64,000 bases of DNA from Macrophomina tecta. Its lineage: Eukaryota > Ascomycota > Dothideomycetes > Botryosphaeriales > Botryosphaeriaceae. The notes beneath the pieces were generated by a model. The model was not told the DNA's origin, did not search any database, and saw only the letters and a program-made list of their open reading frames with translations. Numbering within the stretch: position 1 is the first letter of the stretch; each line of letters starts with the position of its first letter. The translations under genes and the position numbers were made by a program. Positions 19,410-30,374 of the stretch are shown here, one piece after another. The stretch lies in assembly GCA_024180945.1 (NCBI GenBank), contig JAKSGN010000006.1, forward strand, positions 1,798,001 to 1,862,000, written 5' to 3'.

Positions 19410-20983
19410 TCAATTTCCACCTCCAGAGCCTCTGCCAGTGCTTGTACCTCCTCCCGATCTTCTACCATCATTCTGTACCTGGCTTTGTCCAAACTCGCCC
19501 GGGCTGCCATTGTACGGACTGCTGCCTCCTTCTCCGCCTCCACCCTGCGATAAACTGAAGATGCTGTAACGACAGCGTTGCGGATCAATCCCACTTCCTC
19601 CAGACGCACCACCTCCAAATCCTGCGCCTCCAGCCCCACCGCCGATTCCAGAGTTACCTCCTCCATTACCAATGTTCTGCCTCATAACACTGCCCCCACC
19701 AACAGCGCCACTAACGCCGGATCCTCCGCTTCCTCCGCCAAAACCTCCTCCATTTCCTCCTCCGCCAAAACCTCCTCCATTTCCTCCGCCGCCAAAACCT
19801 CCGCCGCCAGATCCACCACCCCCATATGCTCCACTCCTACAGTTTCTCACTATGTTATCCAGACCATTATTTCCATAATAGCTATTGTCGGCAGGGGCGC
19901 CAAACTGCCAATTCTGCGGACTGTTGCCAGGACTTGTGCCAGTACCGTCGGTCTGGTAGTTGACGTCGCCACCACCATTATTGGAGAGCTGCTGATTGGT
20001 GCCGGAGCCGAGGCCTTGAGGTGGATAGTTGTCATTGCCGATGCCGTTGCCGTTGTTATTACTGAAGAAACGACCTCCGCTGCCGCCACTTCCTCCTCCT
20101 ACGCCACCACTGCCAAACCTACCAGCTCCGCCGCCGTTATCCAACTGTTGGGGTTGAGAGGGTTCGACGACGCAGATATGCTGATCCAGCGTACCGATTG
20201 GCTGGTTGTTTTGGTCGTAATCCATGTCCCAGCACTGCTGCGAGCCCTCGGGGGCATTCCAACTGCCGACACCCACGCCGTTGAGCTCGTAGCCACACGG
20301 CGACATATTCGGTTCACCACAGCCCACCTGGCCATTCCCGGAGTAATCGACGGGGCACGAGTTGACGTTCGTGCTCTGCAAGAAGTTGCCGGAGCCCGAA
20401 ACCTCGCAGCCGCAGGCGCCGCTGTTGGGATTTTTGATGCAGTTGGAAGCGTCCCCGGGGATATAGCCCGGCGGGTTGCTGGCCGCGTCTGGGTCTGCCT
20501 GCCAGAACAGCGTGACGGCGCGCGGATCCGAGGCGAAGGGCGTATTTGGCGGGAGCGCGCAGCTGAAGGCGAAGCAGGTGCCGTAGGGCGCGCCATGCGA
20601 GGTGCGGTGATCCGAGCTGTCGTCAAGGACGAAGATGGCGAAGTACTGGTCATTCCTGCCGTGGGCGCGTATATTCTTGGCGCATTCGGCGAGCTGAATG
20701 ACTTTGTCCGAGCCGCTGGCCTCTTCGCCTGTGTTTGTTGAGGTGCATTAGAAAAGATCTGTATGGGGAACGGTTGATGGGATGCAGAGGGTACAGTTCA
20801 GGGAATGTAGTTATATAATTGAATGAAGCTGTTCGTTGAGAACACAAAGTGTTGACGCAACTTACATTGACAACCAGGCGGGATCTGAGTTGGGTAATAA
20901 TAGCGGCGAGCACTTTTGCTTGGACAGTGCTCAGCAACAGCCGCACTGACGATCAAAAGAAAGAATAGTAGGAGATCCTGCAT
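19410..20983 (-). CDS. Secreted Cys-containing, glycine-rich protein
   Basis: Unrecognised family. Exon 1 is 20983-20866 and exon 2 is 20728-19410, joined by a 137-nt intron (GTAAGT...ACACAG), giving 478 residues. The start at 20983 gives a clean signal peptide (MQDLLLFFLLIVSAAVA, then EHC); an upstream in-frame ATG at 21058 would bury it. Residues about 18-190 form a Cys-rich region with paired cysteines (for example GACGCEVSG, GCGEPNMSPCG). From about 195 on the chain is mostly Gly/Asn/Ser, with repeats of GGGFGGGGN around 19738-19810. No GPI signal or membrane helix ends it. Likely exported to wall or medium; a structural or adhesive role is only a guess. Some frames on the other strand are long but are shadows of the Gly codons. 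Confidence 0.75.
19738..19800. repeat. 27-bp tandem repeat inside the glycine-rich gene
   Basis: Two near-identical 27-bp units start at 19738 and 19765 (CCAAAACCTCCTCCATTTCC...), followed by a partial third. On the coding strand they encode GGGFGGGGN-type repeats. Copy number could vary between strains. Confidence 0.65.
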
Positions 20984-21075
20984 ACTGAAAGACGGCAATG
21001 GACGAAAAGAGCGAGTTCCAATGTCAAGATCCCGATCTTGACTGCTGTGAAAATTCATTAAGGAAGAGGTCTACG

Positions 21076-21083
21076 TATTTATA
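21076..21083 (-). promoter_or_regulatory. TATA box of the glycine-rich secreted protein gene
   Basis: TATAAATA on the minus strand, 93 bases upstream of the chosen ATG (20983). This position supports the downstream start, since the alternative ATG at 21058 would leave almost no leader. Confidence 0.55.
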
Positions 21084-22372
21084 TGTCACTGTCGTAGTGG
21101 CCATTGCGGTACATGCCTCCATATCGGACGCGGAACGAAGTCAGCGGCCAGAGGGGCAGTTTCATGAAAGGAGATGAGACACTGAATAGGGTACAGCCAG
21201 TATGTTTCGTCTGAGGTCTTCTTCTTCCGTTTTGACCGCTTGCCAGTCGCGACCTGGATATATGATTATAGTTGCTGCTAAATTTAACCCGGCAATTACT
21301 CAGAAGTGGAGAAAGCAATTACTTATACGCACTTGAGGGTGCTCTGGACAGACGATGATGATAGCAGCGATGGTGTTGTAGGGCGGAAAGTGCCGAAAGC
21401 CTGGTCATGGACGTGATGACATGGTTGCGGCGGAAAAAGCGAAAAAGCGAGTGGAGGTCTCTGAGGAAACCAAGGAAGCTTGAGGGCCGCGATCAGCCGA
21501 GAGCTACCACTGCTCATTGCCAACGAGATATCCATCGACTTGGCGGTTGTTCCTTTTTTGAGCGGGACCCGGCCGTGCGCAACACAATGTTTGATTGTTC
21601 AACGCGCCTCAAACATCTGAACACTGGTCTGTCTACGGACGGCGTGGTTTCTAGCAGCAGCACCGAGCCAGACGTCATGCAATCCTCTTATCAAAGTAGA
21701 CTCAGAGCCAATATGGGGCTGCAGAAACACGAAACGTAAGATCGACATGCGGAGGCAGCCAGGAAGTGGGCGAAGTATGTCGTTGAGTTGGAGCCAAAGT
21801 AGCTTCGCGGCTCGGAAAGCAAAGCAAGCGAGGCCGAAGTCAAAGGCCGGACTGTGCAGTAACGTTGAGGATGGGAGATTGCGAAGAAGGGAAAAGAGAG
21901 GACGGGCAAGATCAAGATCAGACGGAAGAGGCTGGTGTGCTGAGGAACCAAGAGATGCGGTCAAGAAGCGTGGATGAAGACAAGCTATGACGAGCGCAGG
22001 CTTTGAGGAATCAAGCGCGCTGGCGAAGTATAAGAAAGACTGCCCGGCCAAACATCACCATTTCGGGAGGTGGTGAAGCGCAAGATCTCCGGGACCGTTG
22101 GAGTGAGCAGGAGAGGAGGTGAATGTGACTTGAGGCAGCAGGCGCCTGGGTGGGGCGAGTGAGTGATCGGCCGCTTTTTGTTCCGACGGCGAGGAGCACA
22201 GACCACGCGACAGAGCGACGACTGCATCGTGAGCATCACCATTCGCCCAAGCTCTGCGCCATTGCCTGTCCGCCGCAATCCGCCATCCCCGCCGCTCGCC
22301 TTCTCACGCCCCAGCCAGCTCCCGCGATCCGTCACCCTCCTCCAATTATCTGCACACGCCCGACTGCACGCA
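21084..22372. other. Divergent intergenic region, no gene seen
   Basis: Lies between the minus-strand glycine-rich gene and plus-strand prohibitin-2, so it carries both promoters. A minus ORF of 150 codons at 21599-22051 lacks any conserved feature and is treated as chance. Confidence 0.5.
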
Positions 22373-23479
22373 ATGTCCGACCCGCAAGAGACGTGGCGGA
22401 ACCTGCAGCGCCGCCTGGTGCAGGCTCAACAGCAGGGCCGTCGGTTTGGCGCTGGTGGCGGCGGTCCGCCCAAGGGTGCCTTCGCCGGCCTCGGTCTCCT
22501 TTTGACTATCGGCGGCGCCGCTGTGGTCATCAACAACGCCTTGTTCAACGGTAGTTTTCTGGACTCTGCTGCCGCTGCTTGCATCATGCCGCTAACATCT
22601 CCGCCCAGTCGATGGAGGTCACCGCGCGATCAAGTATACTAGGCTAGGAGGTGTGGGCAAGGAGATCTACAACGAAGGTCAGTCCGTCTTACATCGCGTT
22701 TGTAATGGTTCCCAAGCTGACCCATTTGCCTCGCCACGCAGGCACGCATTTCCGGATTCCGTGGTTCGAGACTCCCATTACCTACGACGTGCGCGCCAAG
22801 CCCCGCAATGTCGCCTCTCTCACTGGCACAAAGGACCTTCAGATGGTCAACATCACCTGCCGTGTGCTGTCCCGCCCGCGCGTCGACGCTCTGCCGCAGA
22901 TCTATCGTACCCTGGGCACCGACTACGACGAGCGCGTGTTGCCCTCAATCGTCAATGAGGTTCTTAAGAGCGTCGTCGCTCAGTTCAATGCGAGTCAACT
23001 TATCACCCAGCGTGAGAACGTCAGTAGACTTGTGAGAGACAACTTGGTGCGGAGGGCGGCTCGCTTTAACATCATGCTGGATGATGTCTCGTTGACTGTA
23101 AGCATCTACCTTCAATACAGCCCTCTCGTATCTTGCAGGGCACTGACAGACGCTCTCCTAGCACCTCGCCTTTTCGCCCGAATTCACTGCTGCCGTCGAA
23201 GCCAAGCAAGTCGCTCAGCAGGAGGCTCAGCGCGCCGCCTTCGTAGTCGACAAGGCTCGTCAAGAGAAGCAGGCCGCAATTGTCCGTGCACAGGGTGAGG
23301 CTCGCTCCGCAGAGCTTATTGGTGATGCCATCAAGAAGTCGCGCAGCTACGTTGATCTCAGGGAGTTCGAGAATGCCAGGCAGGTCGCCAGCATTCTGCA
23401 GAGCAGCGCCAATAAGGTGTACCTTGACTCGACTGGCCTGGGCTTGAACGTCAACAAGTCTCAAGAGAGCTCAAAGTAA
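22373..23479 (+). CDS. phb2: Prohibitin-2, mitochondrial inner membrane scaffold
   Basis: Prohibitin-2 forms ring complexes with prohibitin-1 in the mitochondrial inner membrane and stabilises new membrane proteins. Four exons, 22373-22550, 22609-22677, 22742-23097 and 23162-23479, give 306 residues (yeast Phb2 has 310). A hydrophobic anchor ([20 protein letters not shown]) lies at about 40-59. The SPFH domain follows, with [20 protein letters not shown] and [14 protein letters not shown]. Then comes a coiled-coil segment rich in [20 protein letters not shown], ending ...SQESSK. Introns are 58, 64 and 64 nt and all frames close. The N-terminal length and Gly-rich [15 protein letters not shown] mark it as the Phb2 rather than the Phb1 type. 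An unlinked Phb1 is expected elsewhere. Confidence 0.95.
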
Positions 23480-24206
23480 GCTATTTTGCACATAAGAAAT
23501 AAAAAAGAAAAAGCAAATGAGGCATGCGGCACCATCTCCTTTCATGACTACTTGTATAAAAGACACTTTGAGGGTTACGACTGCAGCGGTGTTTTTCCTC
23601 AACGGTGGGCGTCACCACTTTTTTGTTTCCTACTCTCAGGCACCATTCCGCTCTTATCCGGGTTCTCTTGGCATGACTGCTTGACATCTACACAAATAAG
23701 TCTATAATACCATGAGTATGTCGGTTGAATTCAATGCGGGAGTGTCTAGCGCCTGTGATCTGCATCCCTCTCATCGGCTTCAATTTACAAGCTCTGCATG
23801 TGCTCTCAAGAATACTTAGATACAGTCTACGGGATCACCTGTCGGCGAGTTACAGGGTCGTGTTATAAGATAATACTTGAAGCCATGCAATGAAGACGAA
23901 CTGTCTTCAATCCGTACTCTGCTTGATCATTTGGATATGAAGATCTCGGAAAGCTCTTTAAGACACGGTGAAGATTGCGCGTTGATGCGCCATGTAAGTA
24001 GTCTGTTCTCGCCATGTTAGTGGCCTGTTAAGGCAGCGGATGGGCCATCTGCCGCTAAGCCATTTACGGAAGTAGTAGAAATTTGAGGAAGCGAGCAGGG
24101 ACGACCAACCACGACCGTCCCGGAATATCACCAGCCTGACAGCAGCATCTGTGACAGCCCTTACTTTCGCAGCTCTAAGCGAAGGATCCAGGCCTCGACT
24201 GGAACC
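23480..24206. other. Intergenic between phb2 and dph7
   Basis: Should contain the phb2 3' UTR and the dph7 promoter. No ORF or RNA gene is supported. Confidence 0.5.
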
Positions 24207-25638
24207 ATGACCTCGGTTAAATCTATAAGCTCTCTATGGTTGGACATTCCGCCGAGCTGCATTGAGTTCGTCCCAGGCCACCCTGAGCTTTTCGTCGTAG
24301 GAACATACTTTTTGGAAAAGACGGGCCAGGATGAAGAAGAATCTGGAACGACATCGGAGACATCACCACAGCATAGGACGGGCAGCTTGCTACTTTTCAA
24401 ACTCGACGGAGACAGAGTGTAAGAAGGGCTTTGTCTCTTTCCATCAGTCGAACAAAGTTACTATCCGCGTTAGGAGTTTACTTCCTCTCATCTTATCCCC
24501 TCACTCCGTCTCACATCACGTCCACATCAGTTCATTGTCCAACAAGAATAACAACTCCCCGCACGATTCCCCGAGCTAACAACTTAACAGAACACTAAAA
24601 CACGAACTCTCGACCCCCTTCGCCATATTCGATATCCACTTCAGCCAGAACACTAACTCGTCCCCTACTTGCCTCCTTGGTGCTGCTACATCCACCGGCT
24701 CGCTCTCCCTCTATCGCGTCTCCACCGACGACATCACCCTTCTCACCGTCCACCAACTTTTCCCCACCACCTCTCTCATCACCTTCTTCTCCTGGCACCC
24801 ACTGGTCCCCGGCCTCGCTAGCCTCGCTCTTTCCGACGGCTCCATCTACCTCTGCGACACCTCGATCATCACTCTCTCGCCCACGCCACCCCCACCCACC
24901 GAACCCGGCGACTCAAGCCCCCACCTCGCCCTCCTGCATACCCACGCCCTCGAAGCCTGGTGCACCGCCTTCACGCCCACCGGGACCGCCATTCTCACCG
25001 GCGGCGACGACAGTGTCCTGGCCAGCATTTCCCTCCCCCTACCCAACAACACCGACTCCACCACGGTGACCGCATCCTCCTCTCTCCTAGCCACCATCAC
25101 CTCCAACCCGCCTCCCCTCCAATGGCAAGACCGCAAGACGCACTTCGCAGGCGTAACCGCCATCCTGCCCCTCAAAAACTCCAACACCAAAGGGAACAAT
25201 GCCGCACAGGCCCCCGAACTCCTCCTGACCGGCAGCTACGACGACCACATCCGACTCTTCGCCGTCCCTCAGCCCGCCACACCCTCCTCTCCGCGCCGCC
25301 CGCAACTTCTCGCCGAGCACAACCTCGGCGGTGGCGTATGGCGGCTCAAAGACATCAGCACTATTTCCGGAGACCACTCCCCTTGCGTGTCCGGAAAGAG
25401 AGAATACACCCTCCTAGCCAGCTGTATGCACGCTGGCGCGCGGATTGTCAAACTCACCGGGTCGCCACAAGAGGGAGAAGGAAGTCAAGGAGAGCTGGAG
25501 TGGGGATTCACGGAGGTAGCCAGGTTCGAGGAGCATGAGAGCATGAATTATGGGAGCGACGTGCAGCCGGGGACGGGCGGGAGGAAGGTGATCAGCACGA
25601 GTTTCTACGACCGGTTATTGGCGGTGTGGAGATGGTGA
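24207..25638 (+). CDS. dph7: Dph7/Rrt2-type WD40 diphthine methylesterase
   Basis: Dph7 removes the extra methyl ester from methylated diphthine on elongation factor 2, which lets Dph6 complete diphthamide. Two exons, 24207-24418 and 24591-25638, are separated by a 172-nt intron (GTAAGA...GAGCTAACAACTTAACAG), giving 419 residues. The chain is a WD40 propeller: blades include SLSLYRVS, GLASLALSDGSIYLCD, AFTPTGTAILTGGDDS and LLLTGSYDDHIRLFAV. The family's C-terminal signature HESMNYGSDV followed by STSFYDRLLAVWRW is present and decides the assignment among WD40 proteins. The second exon is very C-rich. The ATG at 24207 precedes the usual start of blade 1 (LDIPPSCIEFVPGHPELFVVGTY). No breaks are seen. 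Confidence 0.87.
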
Positions 25639-27311
25639 TATTTACTCAATTTTCTTGTTTGGTTATGTGGGGACATTATGTGAATGCAAGACTAAGACAA
25701 TTTCTCTGCAGTTGAGAACTGCTGTGGTTGCCTCCGTATCTTTCGTAACGCGACGCTGGGACCAACTGCCTTACTAAGCAGGTTTCCAACATTCTATTGG
25801 CTGATCTAGGGTGGCACGGTGTACTTTGCACCCTGTCATTAGCGTCGCGTTTACAAAAGATATGGAGGCCACCATAGTAGAAAAATAAGCAACTGTACTC
25901 CTACCTTTTTTGTTCTTCTTTGTCCTTCATCATTTTACTCTAATGCCTACGATACTGTCCAGAACCATCACCGCGGCCTCAAATGATCATAGTAATGGAG
26001 GCGAAGCGCTAGATGACAAGGGTAGAAAGTGCCTTAGAGGAATTAAAGGTCTGCAGAGAGTGCTAAAGCCGCAAGCGGACAAGTATCAACGCCAAGAGCT
26101 CGATGTCAGGAATCAATGGGTTAACACCTGAAGAGACACCCCTCAATAATGAGCAAGCTTCGAGGTGATCTCGAGAGATTCCCGATCTGCAAGGCTGGGC
26201 TGTTCGCTAGGCTAATAGTAGTCCGCTTGTAGTAGTGACAACGTAACTGAGAGCGAAAGAAAAAGAGCCTATCCAGGCCCCAGAAGCCCTTGCTTGATCG
26301 CGGTGTCTTCTTTGATCGAATATGATGAAGACGTTTTGAAAAAAAAAAAAAAAAAAAACCTCCTAAGCGCGCCAAGAACGCGGGCATGCGAGCATGGGCT
26401 AGGCATCAACCTGGAGCGCTTGTTTGGCGATTAGCATCTGGGGGGAAGGAACGTACTGCCGAGGGCAAGAATCTGCAGTGAACTAAATACAAGGCGCGTG
26501 AAGTCGATGATAGAGGCATCAAGAGCGGCGTGGAGTGATGAGAGTGTTGATGGAGCTCGATAATTTCGGATGGCGGGAGATTGGGCGTAGGGTACGGGAA
26601 GCTTCGGGTAGGTGCATGTCGGAGGGTGACGGAGTCGTATTATAGAGGGGAATTGGCGATCACGGGGGAGCGAGTCGTCTCGAATTTGACTTTCCAGGTT
26701 TGCGAACACGGTATCAGGGGCGAGGCCTGGTCGGGAAAACCACTGGAGGTTATGTATTGCGCACCCGGCCTAGATCTAGCTCATGAGGTTCCCAGCCAAT
26801 GGCTCTGACCAGCAGGACATGAGAGGACTGGCCTCGACCGGATGCGCACACCTCAATGGCTTTGCCGTCAGCGCCAGGATCGGAAGCCGGGCCTGTACAA
26901 TCATGAGTGATCACATCCTTTGTGGGCACTGAGGTCATGACATGGAGATCTCGAATCACTGTAGTTACTAGCAGGTTTATCGCCAACGGAGGTCAGGATC
27001 GGTCAACTCGCATCGTGTGGTGTCGGGGTGTTGAGTGTTTGAATCAGGCAAAAAGAAAACCGAGTCGTCTGACGAGGGCGATTCCGCTAAGGACAAAGTC
27101 GGTGAATCCGTAAATTCCGTACCGTACCGCTCGATCGAGACTAAGGGTGCATCAATCTTGAAGGGACGCCGCAGATTGTGATAAGGAAAAGCCAAAGGTC
27201 GCAGTTGCCCGTATACGAGACCTGAAAACATTATCAGGTAGAAACTTTTCAACCCACCCATAGAATTTGCCAAAAGTTAGTTTACTGGGGTATAGCTGCC
27301 GCTTGACCTCT
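25639..27311. other. Intergenic between convergent dph7 and srp1-like genes
   Basis: Holds two 3' UTRs and perhaps unrecognised sequence. A run of 20 A sits at 26339-26358. Small ORFs around 26431-26986 on both strands carry no family signature. Confidence 0.45.
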
Positions 27312-28324
27312 CTACTCAGCAGTGTCGAGGTCATCATGAGCGGGGGGAGGAGGGGTCTCCTCGCCTGTGAACGAGTTAGAACCTGCGTACTGGTCGAATT
27401 TTTCCAGGAAAAAAAAAAAAAAAACTCACGCTTATCGCCGCCATTGGTACCATTCTCCCGGTCACGGTCGCGCTCACGGTCTTCCTCCTCGCGGTCACGA
27501 ACGTCCTTCATGTCGCGGTCACGGTCGTCGGGGCTGCGAGAACGGTCGCGGTCACGGCGGTCGTAATCACGGTCGCGGCGGTCATCCTTGCGGGGAGAGT
27601 AATCACCACGGCTACGACGGGGAGGCGTGACGCTGCGGCCGCGGCGAGGGGAGGCGTCGCGCCTGCGGGGGCGGTCGCGACCAGAATCAAAGCGCCAGGA
27701 AGCAGACGGAGGGGTACGGGCCCACTGTATCTTTATTAGTGATGGATAGGATAGGATAGAATGGAAGCTAGTAGAAGTACCTCTATCTTTAGCAGGTCAT
27801 CGCGACCGATGCGCTTGTTGTGCATCTCGTGATAGGCATCATCAGCATCTCGGCGAGACTCATACTCAACGAATGCGAAGCTATAACGTCGTTATTAGCT
27901 CGTCCATCCCTGGCAGCTCTATGATGTACTTACAGACGGCTGGAAGCCGAACGCGGAGCAGGAATGTCACAGCGAACAAGACGACCATACCTTCGGTGGA
28001 TGTTAGACTGCATGTACATTGTCGCGTCGTGGAGGAACGCAAAGCATGACGGGTTCGATGGTCCGACGGCGCCGGGGGGTGATGCGGAGGTATGAACAGG
28101 AAGGCACAGGGTAGGATCGTTCGATCGACTCGGATTGGAGGGATCATGCGTGAGGGAGGATGTTGATATCGCGGAACCGGTGCGCTCGAAGGGAGGACGG
28201 CGATGACCGGTCGGGTTCACGTATCGTTGTGGACGTACCGTTCGAATTCGTAGGCAAGGTCGCGGGCGCGCGTGCCGTGGCCGAAGCCAGTGACGTAGAG
28301 AGTTGTACCGCCGCGGCCAGACAT
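27312..28324 (-). CDS. srp1: SR-type splicing factor, Srp1-like (RRM + RS domain)
   Basis: A nuclear RNA-binding protein expected to act in pre-mRNA splicing and splice-site choice. Five exons, 28324-28239, 27990-27934, 27880-27781, 27724-27430 and 27382-27312, give 202 residues. One N-terminal RRM spans about 7-83: TTLYVTGFGHGT is RNP2-like and LFAFVEYESRRDADDA contains the RNP1-like part. It is followed by an RS/RD-rich tail (RRDRDYDRRDRDRSRSPDDR) and a short acidic end (TPPPPAHDDLDTAE). Intron 1 is long for this genome (248 nt) and falls inside the RRM; the last intron starts with a T-run. SR genes often regulate their own splicing. The gene is divergent from nab2. S. pombe Srp1 is the closest family I can name; other single-RRM SR proteins are possible. 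Confidence 0.87.
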
Positions 28325-28796
28325 CTTGGGCAAGCTCTGGGTGGGTGCAGTACAGCGGAAGAGCGGTGCGCGAAGATGCAGAGGATGTGGCGTCTGGAGT
28401 TCCGGGAGTTGGGATGGCGAGGGTGTTGAGGCTGTCGAACAGGAATCGAAGGCTGGAGGAAACGCGAGGCGCTTATGTAACGTTTATTAGCGGCTTGGCG
28501 GCGCCCCCGTGCCTGCCCCAGTCGCAGCTTTGTCTGTCGCGCCTGCCCATTGCTGCATTGCACGCCCGCACGCTCACATCAAAGCAGCGCACACGACCGC
28601 ACCCCCGCTGCTCTTTCCTCGTTCACACAGCGCACTATACAGCTCCCTCTTCGCTACCACCACACTCGCGACACGCTTGCTCGTTCACCCCGCCACCGCC
28701 TCGCGCCTGCTCCTCACCTACATACGCGCCCGCCACTCCGGTGAAGTCGCGCCGCCTCGACCCTCTTTATCTCATTCAAGCCGCTTGCCGCCCGTC
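28325..28796. promoter_or_regulatory. Shared divergent promoter srp1-like / nab2
   Basis: 472 bases separate the two start codons, so the two RNA-processing genes share this region. The half nearer nab2 is C-rich and gives a false in-frame extension of the nab2 ORF to 28509. No specific site is claimed. Confidence 0.5.
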
Positions 28797-30374
28797 ATGG
28801 CCACAGAAGTGCAGATGGGAACGCCTCTGGCAGAAGCTATTCAAAGTGTCGTTCAGCCCAAGCTCGCAGAGGTTGGCTGGTCGACGGGAGGCTCTGATGA
28901 CACCGCTCTCTCCGAGTACATCATTCTCATGCTGGTGAACGGCAAAACACAAGAGCAGATTGCATCCGAGCTGGCCAGCGACCTTCTGAGCCTGTCGCCC
29001 GACGACCCGGCGCCTAGAGACTTCTCGCGATGGCTTTTTGAACAGGTCGACGTCCTCAACGCCCAGATGAATGGCGGAGCGCTGGCGCAAGGCACCGATC
29101 AAGGCGCATCAGCACAAGCAACGGATGCCGAAGGATCGACAGAAATGTTGGGCATGGATGCTGAGATGGGGGACGCATCGCAATCCACAATGTCCGTAGC
29201 CCTCAATTCGCAGCTTTATTCTCCATGTCGTAGTACGCTAACACCTCACTTCAGACCAACTGGCCCAAAGGCGATGCGCAACGGCCACTCGGGGAACCGC
29301 GACAAGCGCATGCTTGGACACCTCAACAAGGCCATGGACCGCTCAACTGATGCCACCCTTCACCGCGTGAGAGGCGGCGGTGGTGTTGGTCGGGTCAACT
29401 CGCATGGTGGCCGGGACCCGCCGAAGGGCCCTCGGCACCAGCAAAACCGCAGCATGGCCATCATGAACGGCCTAAATGGAATGCAGCATAATGGGATGGG
29501 CATGCCAGGTGGAGGAAACATGGGTATGCCGGGAAACCCAAACCAGATGATGGACGCCTTTAAGATGTACGAGAACATGTCGGCACAGATGGCACAAATG
29601 AGCCAGATGCTAGCCTCGGCAGGCTATGCCCAGCCGCAGCAACCCTTCATCAACCCGGCCTTTCAAAAGAATCAACGTGGAAACGGAAAGTCGCTGTTTG
29701 ACCGCGTGGACAACTCGTCACGTCGGAATAACAGGCCCCAACAAAGCAAGAGGGCACAGCAGCAGGACACGGAGATGGGAGAAGGTGAACAGTCGGTCGC
29801 CAATGGCGAGGGGGCCGAATCAATGGATATGGAGGGTAAGAGTGAGGCCAAAGCAGCATGGGATACGATGTGCAAGTTCAACACCTACTGCAAGAACCCT
29901 GAATGTCCCTATGCCCATCAAACACCGGCCGGCAACGCTGGCATCACTGTCGACCTCAGCGACGAATGTTCCTACGACGTCAGCTGCAAGAACCACAAAT
30001 GCACAGCGAAGCACCACTCACCTGCGAAGAAGGCGGCATTCCAATCAGAAGTTCCATGCCGATTTGGACTCAACTGCAAGAATCCGCACTGCTCTTTCCA
30101 GCACCCGCCACCTCTTTGCCGATTTGGAGACAACTGCACCAAGCCGGATTGCAAGTTCACTCACTTGGAGACTAAGTGCAAGTTCAACCCATGCACGAAC
30201 CCGCACTGCCCTTACAAGCACGAGGAAGGACAGAGAGCAGTTAATGGAAAAGAGCACGTCAGTGAGAGGAAGTTTGTCGACGAGACTCAAGAGGAGGAGC
30301 TAATTCTCCCGGGCAAGACGGATGGAAGCGAGGCCCAAGAGGCTCAGGCACAGGACGTTGATGTCGTTACGTAA
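28797..30374 (+). CDS. nab2: Nab2-type poly(A)-binding CCCH zinc-finger protein
   Basis: Nab2 (ZC3H14 in animals) binds nuclear poly(A) tails, limits their length and helps mRNA export. Read as one exon, 525 residues. The N-terminal PWI-like fold (about 9-85) includes TALSEYIILMLVNGKTQEQI and the conserved FSRWLFEQVDVL. A Met/Gln/Gly-rich middle (GMQHNGMGMPGGGNMGMPGN) follows. From residue about 359 come tandem CCCH fingers: CKFNTYCKNPECPYAH, CSYDVSCKNHKCTAKHH, CRFGLNCKNPHCSFQH, CRFGDNCTKPDCKFTH and CKFNPCTNPHCPYKH. An RGG box is weak (RVRGGGGVGRVNSHGGRD). The start at 28797 fits where the fold begins; the upstream open frame looks like translated leader. A stretch at 29196-29254 resembles an intron but its removal breaks the frame. 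Confidence 0.88.
   Translation: MATEVQMGTPLAEAIQSVVQPKLAEVGWSTGGSDDTALSEYIILMLVNGKTQEQIASELASDLLSLSPDDPAPRDFSRWLFEQVDVLNAQMNGGALAQGTDQGASAQATDAEGSTEMLGMDAEMGDASQSTMSVALNSQLYSPCRSTLTPHFRPTGPKAMRNGHSGNRDKRMLGHLNKAMDRSTDATLHRVRGGGGVGRVNSHGGRDPPKGPRHQQNRSMAIMNGLNGMQHNGMGMPGGGNMGMPGNPNQMMDAFKMYENMSAQMAQMSQMLASAGYAQPQQPFINPAFQKNQRGNGKSLFDRVDNSSRRNNRPQQSKRAQQQDTEMGEGEQSVANGEGAESMDMEGKSEAKAAWDTMCKFNTYCKNPECPYAHQTPAGNAGITVDLSDECSYDVSCKNHKCTAKHHSPAKKAAFQSEVPCRFGLNCKNPHCSFQHPPPLCRFGDNCTKPDCKFTHLETKCKFNPCTNPHCPYKHEEGQRAVNGKEHVSERKFVDETQEEELILPGKTDGSEAQEAQAQDVDVVT

Noticed and set aside
19578..20741. 387-codon plus ORF across the glycine-rich gene
   Set aside because: Shadow of Gly/Asn/Ser codons read on the opposite strand; the minus frame has a signal peptide, an intron with good splice sites and a TATA box.
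21599..22051. 150-codon minus ORF upstream of phb2
   Set aside because: Leu/Ser/Pro-rich without conserved features; it lies in a divergent promoter region.
28509..28796. N-terminal extension of nab2 by 96 codons
   Set aside because: The extension is Ala/His/Pro/Thr-rich leader-like sequence, and the Nab2 N-terminal fold begins right after the ATG at 28797.
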